Of a stretch of 64,000 bases of DNA, positions 11,225 to 20,929 are shown piece by piece. The translations under genes were made by a program, and so were the position numbers. Within the stretch, counting starts at the first letter, position 1. The number at the start of each line of letters is the position of its first letter. The notes below the pieces were generated by a model. That model had not been told where the DNA came from. It did not search any database and saw only the letters and a program-made list of their open reading frames with translations. Source of the stretch: Ceratotherium simum simum (lineage: Eukaryota > Chordata > Mammalia > Perissodactyla > Rhinocerotidae); the NCBI RefSeq assembly GCF_000283155.1, contig NW_004454281.1:2619104-2683103 (forward strand), read 5' to 3'.

Positions 11225-11770
11225 GTGTCATTGATACCAAACCTCTTAATCTCAACTTCATGCACCCAATGTGCAGTAAGCAAATCACTGAGACATTGGT
11301 GCTTGGAGATGGAGAAAGGTTTATTCCAATTGGCCAAAACAAGAAGGCTGGAGGATAGGTTCTCTCAAATCTGCCTTAACGAGAGAAGAAAGCAGGGGGT
11401 TTTATAGAGCTAAGGGGCTTGGCAGGAGGAGTTTGGAGAAACAAAGGGTAAACTGGTGTTTCTTTCACTCCAGATAAGCCCTTGGGCAATCTGACTTCTG
11501 GGCATCAACAGCAGCTGGGGGCTGGTTAGCTAGTGATCATAACTTCCTTGAAGGCATTCTTTTCTTCTGTAAAACAAGCTCATAAATCCTTGTGACCCTT
11601 GAGTCACCCCTCAGGTTAAACAAGAAAACAACCAATTGACCAGATTAACATCTTTTCATCTATCTCTGTGTTGGAAACAAGGTTGAAAGGTAATCTTATT
11701 GACTATTTACAGTAACCCTCAGGTACCCAGCTTCCTCATTGAAACCTCTTTAGCAGATTGCCTGTGACAT
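11225..11770 (-). repeat. solitary LTR-like repeat
   Basis: Reversed-LTR character: 'ggtttattccaattggcc' (reversed polyadenylation region), 'gggttttatagagc' and then purine/pyrimidine blocks typical of equine ERV1 LTRs. No second copy in the window confirms it and the edges are approximate. Confidence 0.45.
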
Positions 11771-11869
11771 GCATCACAGTCTGACTTAATGCTTATTCAA
11801 TAATAAAACTGTTCATTCTTGTCTGCATTTTGTAGAGAAGTAGTACTGGGATGGCAGGAGATTTTAATT

Positions 11870-12752
11870 CTTTCTCCAACAGTTTATTTTTGTTTTTATG
11901 ATGTTTGTTGTTACTCTTATCCGAACACTTCTGAGCAAGTTAACAGTCAATTTTAGTGGTTGTCATGTTATGCTCTTAATTCTGTCATTAGTTGTTATGG
12001 TCCAAATTTTTTAAATCTCTTAAGGACATCTTGAAAACCTTTTGTTGAATTTATTGTTAAGAACCATCTATTGTAGTTGTGATTGGGATCTGAGGATGCC
12101 GATTACATTGTCCAGTGGTTGTCACTGGTATATACAAACACCTTTGATGTTGTATGTTGATCTTGTGTCCCACAACCTTGCTGAACCCTTTTTATTCTGT
12201 GGGTTTGTCTACTGTTGTTTTGGATTTCCTATGCAAAATGTTAAAAAACAAAATTCAACCAATTAAATTTAAAGATCTAATTGGCTTTATTCAACAATTC
12301 ATGAATTGGGCAGCATCCCATCTAGTAAGTAAAAGGCCCTCCGAGGAGCTGTACAAAATGGAAAGTTTTTATAGGCAGAAGCAGGGCAGACCAAGGAAGT
12401 TACTAGCAAAAGAAAAGAAAAGATTGTTTCAGGCAAAGTCACCTTCCCTTAGGGGAAGGTAGGGGGTCTTATCAGGTAGATTACCTCACTAGTGCTGATA
12501 AGGAAATTCTAGATTGATTAGTTTAAGATTCCACTCCTGAGAGAGGCTGAAACTGCAACTAGCTTAGGTATTAAATCTTGTTAGGGCTTAGTACAAGTGA
12601 CTCGATTTGGGGCTTGTTTCTGTTAAACAAAAGAGTCATATGACCTGCACATATTGGCAGTCTTGTTTCTTCTTTTCCTATGCTTACACAATCTTTTTTC
12701 TTATAAAAGTGACAAGATCTCCAGTACAGTGTTGAATAGAAGTGGTGATAAT
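11870..12752 (-). repeat. antisense L1 ORF2 split by a solo LTR
   Basis: 'tgatgttgtatgttgatcttgtgtcccacaaccttgctgaac' (12145-12185) and 'gatctccagtacagtgttgaatagaagtggtgataatg' (12715-12752) are adjacent antisense L1 ORF2 segments. The LTR at 12239-12627 interrupts them. Confidence 0.8.
12239..12627 (-). repeat. solitary ERV LTR, family A, copy 2
   Basis: Starts TGTTAAAAAAC and is similar through most of its length to 5418-5796 ('ggctttattcaacaattcatgaattgggcagcatcc'). A CAAAA direct repeat (12234-12238 and 12628-12632) may be the target duplication. Like copy 1 it landed in an antisense L1. Confidence 0.75.
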
Positions 12753-13483
12753 GACATCTGAGTTAGTTCAGGTCCTGCAAGAAGCAGACGCCAAGACAGG
12801 AAACATGCAAGGATTTTACTAAGGGAACCACCTGTGAGGGAAAATTGGGATGGAGGGAGCTGGGGAAGGCTTGGACAGTGGCAGACCTCTGTGGTGGGTA
12901 AAGTGAAGAGGGAGGGAAGGTCGGGTGGAAGTGCGCTAGACCTCCACGCACTCACAGGCAAGTGCACTCTCAGGAAGGCTCGGCAAAGCCCTCAGCGAGT
13001 CCTCAAGCCAAAGTGTCTCCCAGGAACTAGTCTGTCACACTCAGTCATTGGTGGGGAGCAACATGTGGGAGGTGTGGGCTTGGCTCCAAGGCTTCCAGGG
13101 ATTCCTAAGGGCAGCAGGGTGGGCCCTGGGCCAGTTACACTCCCTGAGTTGGGAGTACAGGGCACATTGGGTGTGGAGGGTGTGGATGGCAGCCACACCA
13201 TCTTTATCTTGTCTCTGACTTTAAAGACAATGTTTATAAAACACCACCACTAAATATCAGTTTTAGGACTTCTGTTCTGTTCCTTATTTGATTTTCCTGA
13301 ATCCATTGACGCAACTACATTAATAATTAATAATCCTAATAATTAATCATTCTTAGTGATTAGTTAATCATTCTTACATTTCTGGTATCAATCATACTTG
13401 ATCACATTTTTTTAGGGATATTTATAGATTTGATTTGCCAGTGTTTCATCATTCAGAACTTTTGCATCTAGCTTCAAAAGTGA
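12753..13483 (-). repeat. unassigned insert, then more antisense L1
   Basis: 12760-13200 is GC-richer and not recognised. Open frames there on both strands have no family. From about 13245 to 13483 the sequence resumes antisense L1 ('gggatatttatagatttgatttgcc', 'cttttgcatcta'). The middle block may therefore be another insertion into the L1 that begins near 11870. Confidence 0.4.
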
Positions 13484-13662
13484 GGGCCGGCCCGTGGCGC
13501 AGCGGTTAAGTGAGGGTTCGGATCCCGGGTGCACACCAACACACTGCTTCTCCGGCCATGCTGTGGCCACGTCCCACATACAGCAACTAGAAGGATGTGC
13601 AGCTATGACATACAACTATCTACTGGGGCTTTGGGGAGAAAAAAAGGAGGAGGATTGACAAT
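13484..13662 (+). repeat. ERE SINE, cut by assembly gap
   Basis: GGGCCGGCCC head, shortened body (part of the left arm is missing after 'gcggttaagtg'), 'ctactggggctttggggag' and the beginning of the tail module before the N run at 13663. Confidence 0.9.
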
Positions 13663-14467
13663 NNNNNNNNNNNNNNNNNNNNNNNNNNNNNNNNNNNNNN
13701 NNNNNNNNNNNNNNNNNNNNNNNNNNNNNNNNNNNNNNNNNNNNNNNNNNNNNNNNNNNNNNNNNNNNNNNNNNNNNNNNNNNNNNNNNNNNNNNNNNNN
13801 NNNNNNNNNNNNNNNNNNNNNNNNNNNNNNNNNNNNNNNNNNNNNNNNNNNNNNNNNNNNNNNNNNNNNNNNNNNNNNNNNNNNNNNNNNNNNNNNNNNN
13901 NNNNNNNNNNNNNNNNNNNNNNNNNNNNNNNNNNNNNNNNNNNNNNNNNNNNNNNNNNNNNNNNNNNNNNNNNNNNNNNNNNNNNNNNNNNNNNNNNNNN
14001 NNNNNNNNNNNNNNNNNNNNNNNNNNNNNNNNNNNNNNNNNNNNNNNNNNNNNNNNNNNNNNNNNNNNNNNNNNNNNNNNNNNNNNNNNNNNNNNNNNNN
14101 NNNNNNNNNNNNNNNNNNNNNNNNNNNNNNNNNNNNNNNNNNNNNNNNNNNNNNNNNNNNNNNNNNNNNNNNNNNNNNNNNNNNNNNNNNNNNNNNNNNN
14201 NNNNNNNNNNNNNNNNNNNNNNNNNNNNNNNNNNNNNNNNNNNNNNNNNNNNNNNNNNNNNNNNNNNNNNNNNNNNNNNNNNNNNNNNNNNNNNNNNNNN
14301 NNNNNNNNNNNNNNNNNNNNNNNNNNNNNNNNNNNNNNNNNNNNNNNNNNNNNNNNNNNNNNNNNNNNNNNNNNNNNNNNNNNNNNNNNNNNNNNNNNNN
14401 NNNNNNNNNNNNNNNNNNNNNNNNNNNNNNNNNNNNNNNNNNNNNNNNNNNNNNNNNNNNNNNNNNN
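13663..14467. other. assembly gap (805 N)
   Basis: A run of N. Both flanks are + strand ERE sequence, so the gap begins in one SINE and ends in the tail of the same or another SINE. The first 90 bases of the 5' LTR of the adjacent ERV should lie in or beyond this gap. Confidence 0.99.
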
Positions 14468-14573
14468 GAGGAAGATGGGCACAGATGTTAGCCCAGGGCC
14501 AGTCTTCCTCAGCAAAAAGAGGAGGATTGGCAGATGTTAGCTCAGGGCCGATCTTCCTCACAAAAAAAAAAAA
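14468..14573 (+). repeat. ERE SINE 3' tail inside the ERV 5' LTR
   Basis: Two tail modules ('gatgttagcccagggcc' and 'gatgttagctcagggcc') and an A-tail running directly into LTR sequence at 14574. It sits at the position of an A-rich stretch that is intact in the 3' LTR (19729-19735). Confidence 0.9.
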
Positions 14574-14973
14574 ATTCACATTCTCTCCTGATTTATGGCC
14601 TCTGCTTACATATGTACTCTCCAATAGCTTGATAAATTAAAACTTTGTTCCATGAGTTTCTCTCCAGGAACAGGCTGGCCACAGGGGAGAAACACACCTA
14701 CATGGTATCCATCACAGCTGACAGAAGAATGGAACAATGTGACACCTGGAGCCCGTCATGCCTGGAGACCAACATCCCTGGACCCCCTCCTCACTGCCCA
14801 TTTTCCCTGTATAACTGCCTCAAGGTTCTGTAATCTTGGAAGATGGGTCTTTGAGACATTAGTCACCTGTCTTCCGATTTGCCAGCTAATCTAACTAAAC
14901 TTCATTTCTCGATCTCTAACTCATTGTGGTTAATTGGCTCAGATCACGGCAAGCAGAGCGAGCCCATTGCTCA
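14574..14973 (+). repeat. ERV 5' LTR (left about 90 bp missing)
   Basis: Aligns to 19735-20134 with about 19 mismatches by eye and no obvious indel. It contains a TATA-like GTATAAC near 14811 and ends TTGCTCA. The first 90 bases of the LTR are replaced by the ERE tail. Confidence 0.95.
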
Positions 14974-14984
14974 GTGACAAAATC

Positions 14985-15001
14985 TGGCGACCCAGATGGG
15001 G
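14985..15001 (+). promoter_or_regulatory. retroviral primer-binding-site-like sequence
   Basis: TGGCGACCCAGATGGGG begins 11 bases after the LTR end, the usual place for tRNA priming. The TGGCGACC start resembles the sites of ERV9/HERV-W-type class I elements. The tRNA was not identified. Confidence 0.7.
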
Positions 15002-15797
15002 CCAGCGTCTGCCCGTGGCTAGTTGACTTGGAGGAAGCTGTTCTGGGACTTTTCCCCACAGCTGCTGGGCAGCTTTTTGTCTGCCAGGGCCTTCCCTTTG
15101 TAGCTTCCTCGCTTGCTGACTCCCTCTAACGTTTTAGTGACCGGGAAGTGAAGGACTGGACCGTAAGTTGACGAGCTTGCGTCTGCAGGTAGGTGAGTGG
15201 TCCGGAGTGCACCTCCCGGGTACTATATTCTGTTCTCCTTGTCTGGGGGCCTTGGGCAGGCCAAGGTCCATCTGGTTTAGGTGCCATGTTTTAGGGATAA
15301 AGGAAAGTACAGACTGCCTAGTATATTATCTGGAAGACTAGTCTCTGGTTTTTTCTGTGGTGTGCACGCCTGTATGGTCTGTTCTGTTGAGTGTGTGTGT
15401 TGTTTCACTAGTTCATGTGCGTTTTTCTCTGTGTCAGAATCCCACAGCACACTTCCGGTGCTTGTTACATCATCTGTGGGGAGGTAAAGTTTGCAACCTT
15501 TTCTTTCAAGTGTCAAGCCGGAATTGTATGACTCAAGGTAGTCACTGCTGTTTGTGTGTTAACCCTTGGGCGGAAGCTGTGAGAGCACAGCCCGACTATC
15601 TTTTCCCCCTCTTTGTCTGTCTTGTCTGGCACCTTCTTTGCTGTCATTGTGTGGAAGTTAAATTTGGGTTTAAAGTAAGTTAGACTTGGAATTCCTGCAA
15701 AATAGAAACTTTCTGCCAGGCACCTGACCTCCTACACCGGCATTAGGAAATTAGATCTTATCTCTTGCCTCTTTGGCTTTATTTAGCACTGATGTGA
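15002..15797 (+). other. ERV leader region
   Basis: Untranslated leader between the primer-binding-type site and the gag remnant. It is GT-rich (e.g. 15390-15440) with no intact reading frame. No packaging element was identified from sequence alone. Confidence 0.6.
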
Positions 15798-16450
15798 TTG
15801 GATAAGTCCTGTAGTTATCTGGATGCCCAGAGTCAGGCCCTGCACACTTTTCCCAGTCCATTAATTGTCAGACACACACTTTATCTCCATGGGCACCACT
15901 TCGTCCATTCAAAAAAAAAGGGCCCACAAGGGTGCATGCTGGCCAATTGGGCTGATGACAGTTATGAGCCCATGACAAAGAAAAGGATGATCTTTTACTG
16001 TAATGTAGCCTGGCCTCAGTATACACTGGGCTCAGGAGAAAAGTGGCCCCCAAACAGGTCACTCAGTTGTGATAGGATCTTACAGCTAGAATTGTTCTAC
16101 AAGAAGAAAGGAAAGGAAAATAAAATTCCCTATGTTTAAGCCTTTATGCCGCCATATCTAGATCAGGGAAGAGGGGACAATGCACCAAGGAGTCCCCTCG
16201 GCTCCTCCTCCTCCTCCCCTTTTTCCCAGGCCCACGGCTTACCCAGGGGAAAATGCCTGAAGGATTGCCAGGTCTAAGAGAGGGACTCTCTTCTTCTCGG
16301 ACCCGGCAAGGGACACAATTAGGTCAGAGGGCCCTTCCCAGAGCGGGGCAATTTCCACTGTGACAATATCCCATAGGCGTAAATGGACAAGGGCAACTGG
16401 CTGGCTTCATTTGGATGCACTCTCCTTTCTCTACCTTGGATCTTTTTAAT
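15798..16450 (+). pseudogene. ERV gag remnant (matrix and proline-rich part)
   Basis: The frame ending at 16139 carries a matrix-type patch (AWPQYTLGSGEKWP) as in class I ERV Gag N-termini. Downstream, 16150-16260 encodes a serine/proline-rich stretch resembling the segment after matrix, with a stop inside it. The major homology region of capsid and CCHC nucleocapsid knuckles were not found in the short space before protease, so an internal deletion of gag and early pro is inferred. Not a working gene. Confidence 0.75.
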
Positions 16451-18381
16451 TGAAAAAATTTTATATGCCTGAATGCCCTGTTCTCCTCTTGGGACGAAAA
16501 CTTCTGTGTACACTGAACGCTAAGGTGACTTTTGCTCCAGGCCAGCTAGAGGTGCAAGTGCCGCCAGACACCACCACTGCACCCGCTGCCACCAGATATC
16601 TTCAAGGAGGTAAGACTGGATATGTGGGCAGAAGGAAAGCCTGGGAAAGCAAAGAACGTCCAGCCAATACATATACCCTTAAAAACCCAAAAGAGAAAGC
16701 CAACCTGAAACAATATCTGCTAAAACAGGAGGCTCAGAAGGGCATTCAGCCAGTGCTGCAAAAGTTCCTGGCAGCAGAATTAATCAAACCTGGCCAGTCG
16801 CTATAGGATACTCCTATTCTCCTAGTCAAGAAGCCTAATTCAGACAAATATTGGTTCGCTCAGAATCTTTGTGCCATAAATGAGGTGGTTCAGGACCTGC
16901 ACCCTGTGGTGCCCAGCCCTTACACCTTGCTGACCAACATTCCGGGTGAATACGGCTGGTTTCCAGTTTTGGACTTAAAGGACGCATTCTTCTGCATGCC
17001 ACTCATGGAAGAATCACAACACCTTTTTGCTTTTGAATAGCGTGACCCAGATACTCAGGCCACTCAACAATATTGTTGGACAGTGCTCCCCCAGGGCTTC
17101 AAAAACTCCCCTAAGCTATTTGGGGAGGCCCTAGCTAAAGACTTGAACCACTTACAATTACAAGAAGAATTGCTGTTACAGTATGTGGATGACTTGCTGA
17201 TAGCGAGCCCCACTTATGAGCGGTGTCCGGACAACACAATAAAGACTTTGAATCATTTGGCTGAATGTGGGTATAAGGTCTTACAAAAGAAAGCACAGAT
17301 CTGCAAACAAAAAGTTACATACTTAGGGTTTGCATTATCAAAAGGCCAGAGGGAACTGCTGCTAGACAGAAAGAAAGCTATAGCCTGCCTAAGCCCTCCC
17401 ACCACTCGGTGACAGCTACAAGGATTCTTGGGCATGGTTGTTTTCTGTTGGATCTGGATTCCTAACTATGGTCTCATAGTAAAACCCCTCTATGAGGCTC
17501 TAAAATGCCTGGACCGGGAGCCGCTAGAATGGACAAATGAGTGTCAGGTGGCCTTTGATACCATCAAAGCAAAGTTAATTTCAGCCCCAGCCTTGGGGCT
17601 TCCTAACTTGGACAAGCCCTTCAGCTTATATGTACATGAAAGGCAGGAAATAAGCTTGGGGATTTTAACCCAAAAACTGGGCATGACCCCCTGGCCAATG
17701 GCTTATTTTTCCAAGCAATTGGCTCAGACTGTCAAGGGCTGGCCCCCCTGCCTTAGGGCAGTGGCTGCTACATGTGACATCCTGCAGGAAGCTGAAAAAT
17801 TCACTCTGGGCCAACCCACCACGGTATATGTGCCACATCAAGTACTTACCGTATTAGAACAAAAAGGGGGATACTGGCTCACTTTAGGAAGGATGGGCAA
17901 ATACCAAGCCATCCTTTTGAACAATCCAAATGTACCCATGCAAGTATCGTCCTCCCTAAACCCAGCCACCTTGCTCCTTAATGGGACATCAGGAGCTTTA
18001 GAGCATGACTGCTTACAAGTTATTGAGACAGTATATTCTAGCTGACCTGATTTGTTGGACTGTCCAATGGAAGAACTGGACTTGGAACTCTTTACAGATG
18101 ACAGCATCTTCGTGGATCAAGGTAAGAAACATGCAGGATATGCAGTCATAACTTCACAAGAGACTTTAGAGGCTAAAGCTCTACCCCCAGTGACATCGGA
18201 TCAAAAGGCAGAAATCATCCCTCTCACTCGGGCTCTATATCTAGCTCGAGGGAAGAGAGTAAATATACACACAGATTCTCGTTATGCCTTTGGTGTAGTT
18301 CATGCTCATGGGGCAATCTGGAAGGAAAGGGGACTCCTAACAGCAGGGGGAAGGAAATCAAACATGGCCCTGACATTCTAG
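16450..18381 (+). pseudogene. ERV pol: protease end, reverse transcriptase, RNase H (four in-frame stops)
   Basis: One continuous frame holds the protease C-terminus (PVLLLGR near 16477), RT with LPQGFKNSP (17086-17112) and the catalytic YVDD (17191-17202), the connection domain, and RNase H with a TDDS core (about 18094) and HTDSRYAF (18268-18291). The frame is cut by TAG at 16804, TAG at 17038, TGA at 17410 and TGA at 18043, and it ends at TAG 18379 after a shift near 18340. Family knowledge: class I ERV pol. The stops make the enzyme inactive. The reading frame is otherwise well preserved, which suggests moderate age. Confidence 0.93.
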
Positions 18382-19458
18382 AACTGCTTGGTGCTATTAA
18401 TGGGCCTGCCCAGCTAGCTGGCCACCAGAGGGAAAATCTAATGGGTCCAGAAGTACATCATAGGGCCTCACCTACAAAAGACTATACAACAGGTGATCAA
18501 AAATTGCATAATCTGTGCAAAGAACAACCCCAATACTGCTTCTGGTCCCCCATATCTGGGCACCCAACATAAAGGAAATTGGCCTGCTAAAGACTGACAA
18601 ATAGACTTTACCCAGATGCCCTGGGGCTGGGAATTTCAGGGGGGTTTTTTAGTGTTTGTGGACACCTTCACTGGGTGGGTGAAGGCTTTCCCATTAGGAC
18701 TGAGAAAGCATCAGAAGTCACTCACATGTTGCTAAGAAAAAAAAAAAAAAAAAAATCATCCCTAGGTTTGATCTGCCTAATACCTTACAGAATGATAATA
18801 GGCCAGCTTTTGTCTCCCAAATAACCCAACAAGTGTCCAAAAGCTTAGACATCTGATGAATACTACACTTAGCTTGGAAACCTCAATCAACTGGAAAAGT
18901 GGAAAAAAAAAAAAAATGAATCACACCTTAAAGAAAACCATTGCCAAAATCTGTCAGGAAACACAACTAACTTGGGATAAGGCACTGCCCCTTGCCCTGC
19001 TACGGGTTAGAGTAGCTCCCCGAAGTGGACTTAAATTGAGTCGTTTCAAAATTCTATATGAGAAACTCTTTCAGGCATCTTCTCCTGGGACTGAATCTCT
19101 GGATGTTTTAAGGAATGTTATGATTACTAATTATGTTAAATCATTAAGCTCTGTATTAACTTCTATCCATGAATTTCTTTCTCATAGGTCTGCATATCCA
19201 CCTGATGTTCCTCCACACGCCTTCTCACCTGGTGATCATCTTTTGCTGAAAACTTGGAAACACCAGGGACCCAAAAACCAGTTGTCACCCAAATGGACAG
19301 GCCCCTTTGAGATTCTTCTCACCACTCACTCATCCGTAAAACTTGCAGGTGTGAAACCCTGGATACATCACCCCAGATCAAGGCAGCCCCCAAATCACAG
19401 GAAAGTATCCAACCTGTATCGAGGGAAAAGTGGGTGGCAAAACCCCATGGAGAGCTAA
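18382..19458 (+). pseudogene. ERV pol: integrase, multiply frame-broken
   Basis: The zinc-finger part (18400-18540) is in a shifted frame. The catalytic core is seen as DFTQMPWGW (about 18603) and FVDTFTGWVKAFP (about 18655), with a stop just before DFTQ. The core is then disrupted by a run of 19 A at 18737-18755 and one of 14 A at 18903-18916. From 18856 to 19458 a 200-codon frame covers the end of the core and the C-terminal domain (SPKWTGPFEILL near 19285). Non-functional. Confidence 0.9.
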
Positions 19459-19644
19459 GATATGCTTCTATCTAACCCTTCTTCTCACAGTTCTATTTAT
19501 TGGGGTCAAAAGAAAAGTAACTCTTTTCCACGCTGTGGTCATCCTACAACGTCCTGATTCAGCAGGAAGTAGCTAGAGGAATTACAACGCCCTGTCTCCC
19601 CCTTGACCATAAGATTCTGGGTTACTACTGATAAGGGGGGAAAT
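19459..19644 (+). other. ERV env trace and polypurine tract
   Basis: Fewer than 200 bases separate the integrase end from the 3' LTR, against roughly 1.5-2 kb for a complete env. A few envelope-tail-like words remain. The polypurine tract AAGGGGGGAAA (about 19632-19643) immediately precedes the LTR. Confidence 0.8.
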
Positions 19645-20134
19645 TGTAAGTGAGCATAAGGCCCGTCTTGTTACACTAAATGGCCCAGCCCCTCCTCCGT
19701 GTGACTACTCGCTGCTCTGCACGTACTCCAAAAAATTCACATGCTCTCCTGATTTACGGCCTCCGCTTACATATGTACTCCCCAATAGCTTGATAAATTA
19801 AAACTTTGTTCTATGAGTTTCTCTCCAAGAACAGGCTGACCACAGGTGGGAAACACACCTACGTGGTATCCATCACAGCTGACAGAAGAATGGAACAATG
19901 TGACACCTGGAGCCTGTCATGCCTGGAGACGAACCTCCCTGGACCCCCTCCTCACTGCCCATTTTCCCTATATAACTGCCTCAAGGTTCTGTAATCTTGG
20001 AAGATGGGTCTTTGAGACATTAGTCTCCTGTCTTCCGATTTGCCGGCTAATCTAATTAAACTTCATTTCTCGATCTCTAACTCATTGTGATTAATTGGCT
20101 CAGATCACGGCAAGGAGAGCGAGCCCATTGCTCA
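19645..20134 (+). repeat. ERV 3' LTR, complete
   Basis: About 490 bp, starting TGTAAGTGAGC after the polypurine tract and ending TTGCTCA. It carries TATATAAC (about 19970), an ATTAAA polyadenylation-type signal (about 20056) and the same U5 end as the 5' LTR. Confidence 0.95.
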
Positions 20135-20135
20135 G

Positions 20136-20900
20136 TATCAGTTTCAAGTGCTCAGTAGCCACATGTGGCCTGTGACTTCTGTACCAGATAGCATGAGTCT
20201 AGAACATCTGCATCCAGATGCCCTGCTCTGTAGCCTGGGTGGACTCTGAGGATGGGATTGGGCCACACTTCCCTACGTTTCACTGGGTAGGAAGAAGGGT
20301 GACAGGAGGTGGGCCCAGAGACACTAAGAGGCTGGTCTCTGGAAGGGCCACTGCAGAGTGCATTGTATTCGGAGTGAAAATGAAGCCACTGGCGAGTTTT
20401 GAGCAGAGGAGCAACATGCTATGACTGAGACCATGGGAGATACAAGGGCAGAAGCAGGGAGACAAGTTACAAGGCCAATGCAACAGTTGGAGGAAGAAGT
20501 ACTGATGGCTTGGTAAAAGTGGGAGTGATGAGAAGTGATCAGAATCTAGATACATTTTGGAGATAGAATCAACAGAAACAATATGGGGTTTGGGGACAAT
20601 GTCCCCAGTAGGTGCTCTCGATGATCTAGATGGTGAAGGCAAAGGAGGAAGGTTTGGGCCAATTCCAGAGCCTAGTGGGGAATAGATCTAAAACTCTGAG
20701 GTTCTGGGCCCCATGTCACCAGTGCCTAGGGGGCCACAGAGTCTCAGGCTTACAAGACCTGAACTGTGGGTTTGGGGTCATGAATGGAGGATGGAGCAAG
20801 TTCCATGGTTCCCTAGCTAATGTTTGGTCCTGTGATGTATCTGAAAGGCTTGAGGCCTCCACACTGGCCTGGGAGGGATGCTGAGCAACAGATCTTCTGA
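20136..20900. repeat. old interspersed repeats, no gene
   Basis: 20140-20185 ('caagtgctcagtagccacatgtggcc') is the reverse of a mammalian repeat whose longer copy lies at 28640-28985, so the ERV integrated into or beside such an element. 20340-20620 ('gcagaggagcaacatgctatgac', 'ggcttggtaaaagtgg') looks like an ancient LINE-type repeat. The rest is unique. Confidence 0.5.
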
Positions 20901-20929
20901 GAGTTTCTACCTTATTCTGCACCAGATTC

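Larger units (their letters stand above)
14574..20134 (+). mobile_element. class I (gamma-like) endogenous retrovirus, defective
   Basis: Order seen: 5' LTR (truncated at its left end), primer-binding-type site, leader, gag remnant, pol from the end of protease through RT, RNase H and integrase, a trace of env, polypurine tract, 3' LTR. The pol signatures and LTR layout are those of gammaretrovirus-like class I ERVs. The capsid, nucleocapsid and nearly all env coding parts are missing, and pol carries in-frame stops and frame breaks, so the copy cannot make a virus. Transcription, if any, would be left to right, parallel to PRAME and TOP3B. No target duplication can be verified because the left junction is lost in the gap. 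Confidence 0.95.

Noticed and set aside
13529..14624. Long open frames spanning 13529-14624 on both strands
   Set aside because: They are open only because they cross the run of N; the real bases are SINE sequence.
19459..19644. Intact ERV envelope gene
   Set aside because: Fewer than 200 bases remain between integrase and the polypurine tract, with stops; there is no room for an envelope protein.
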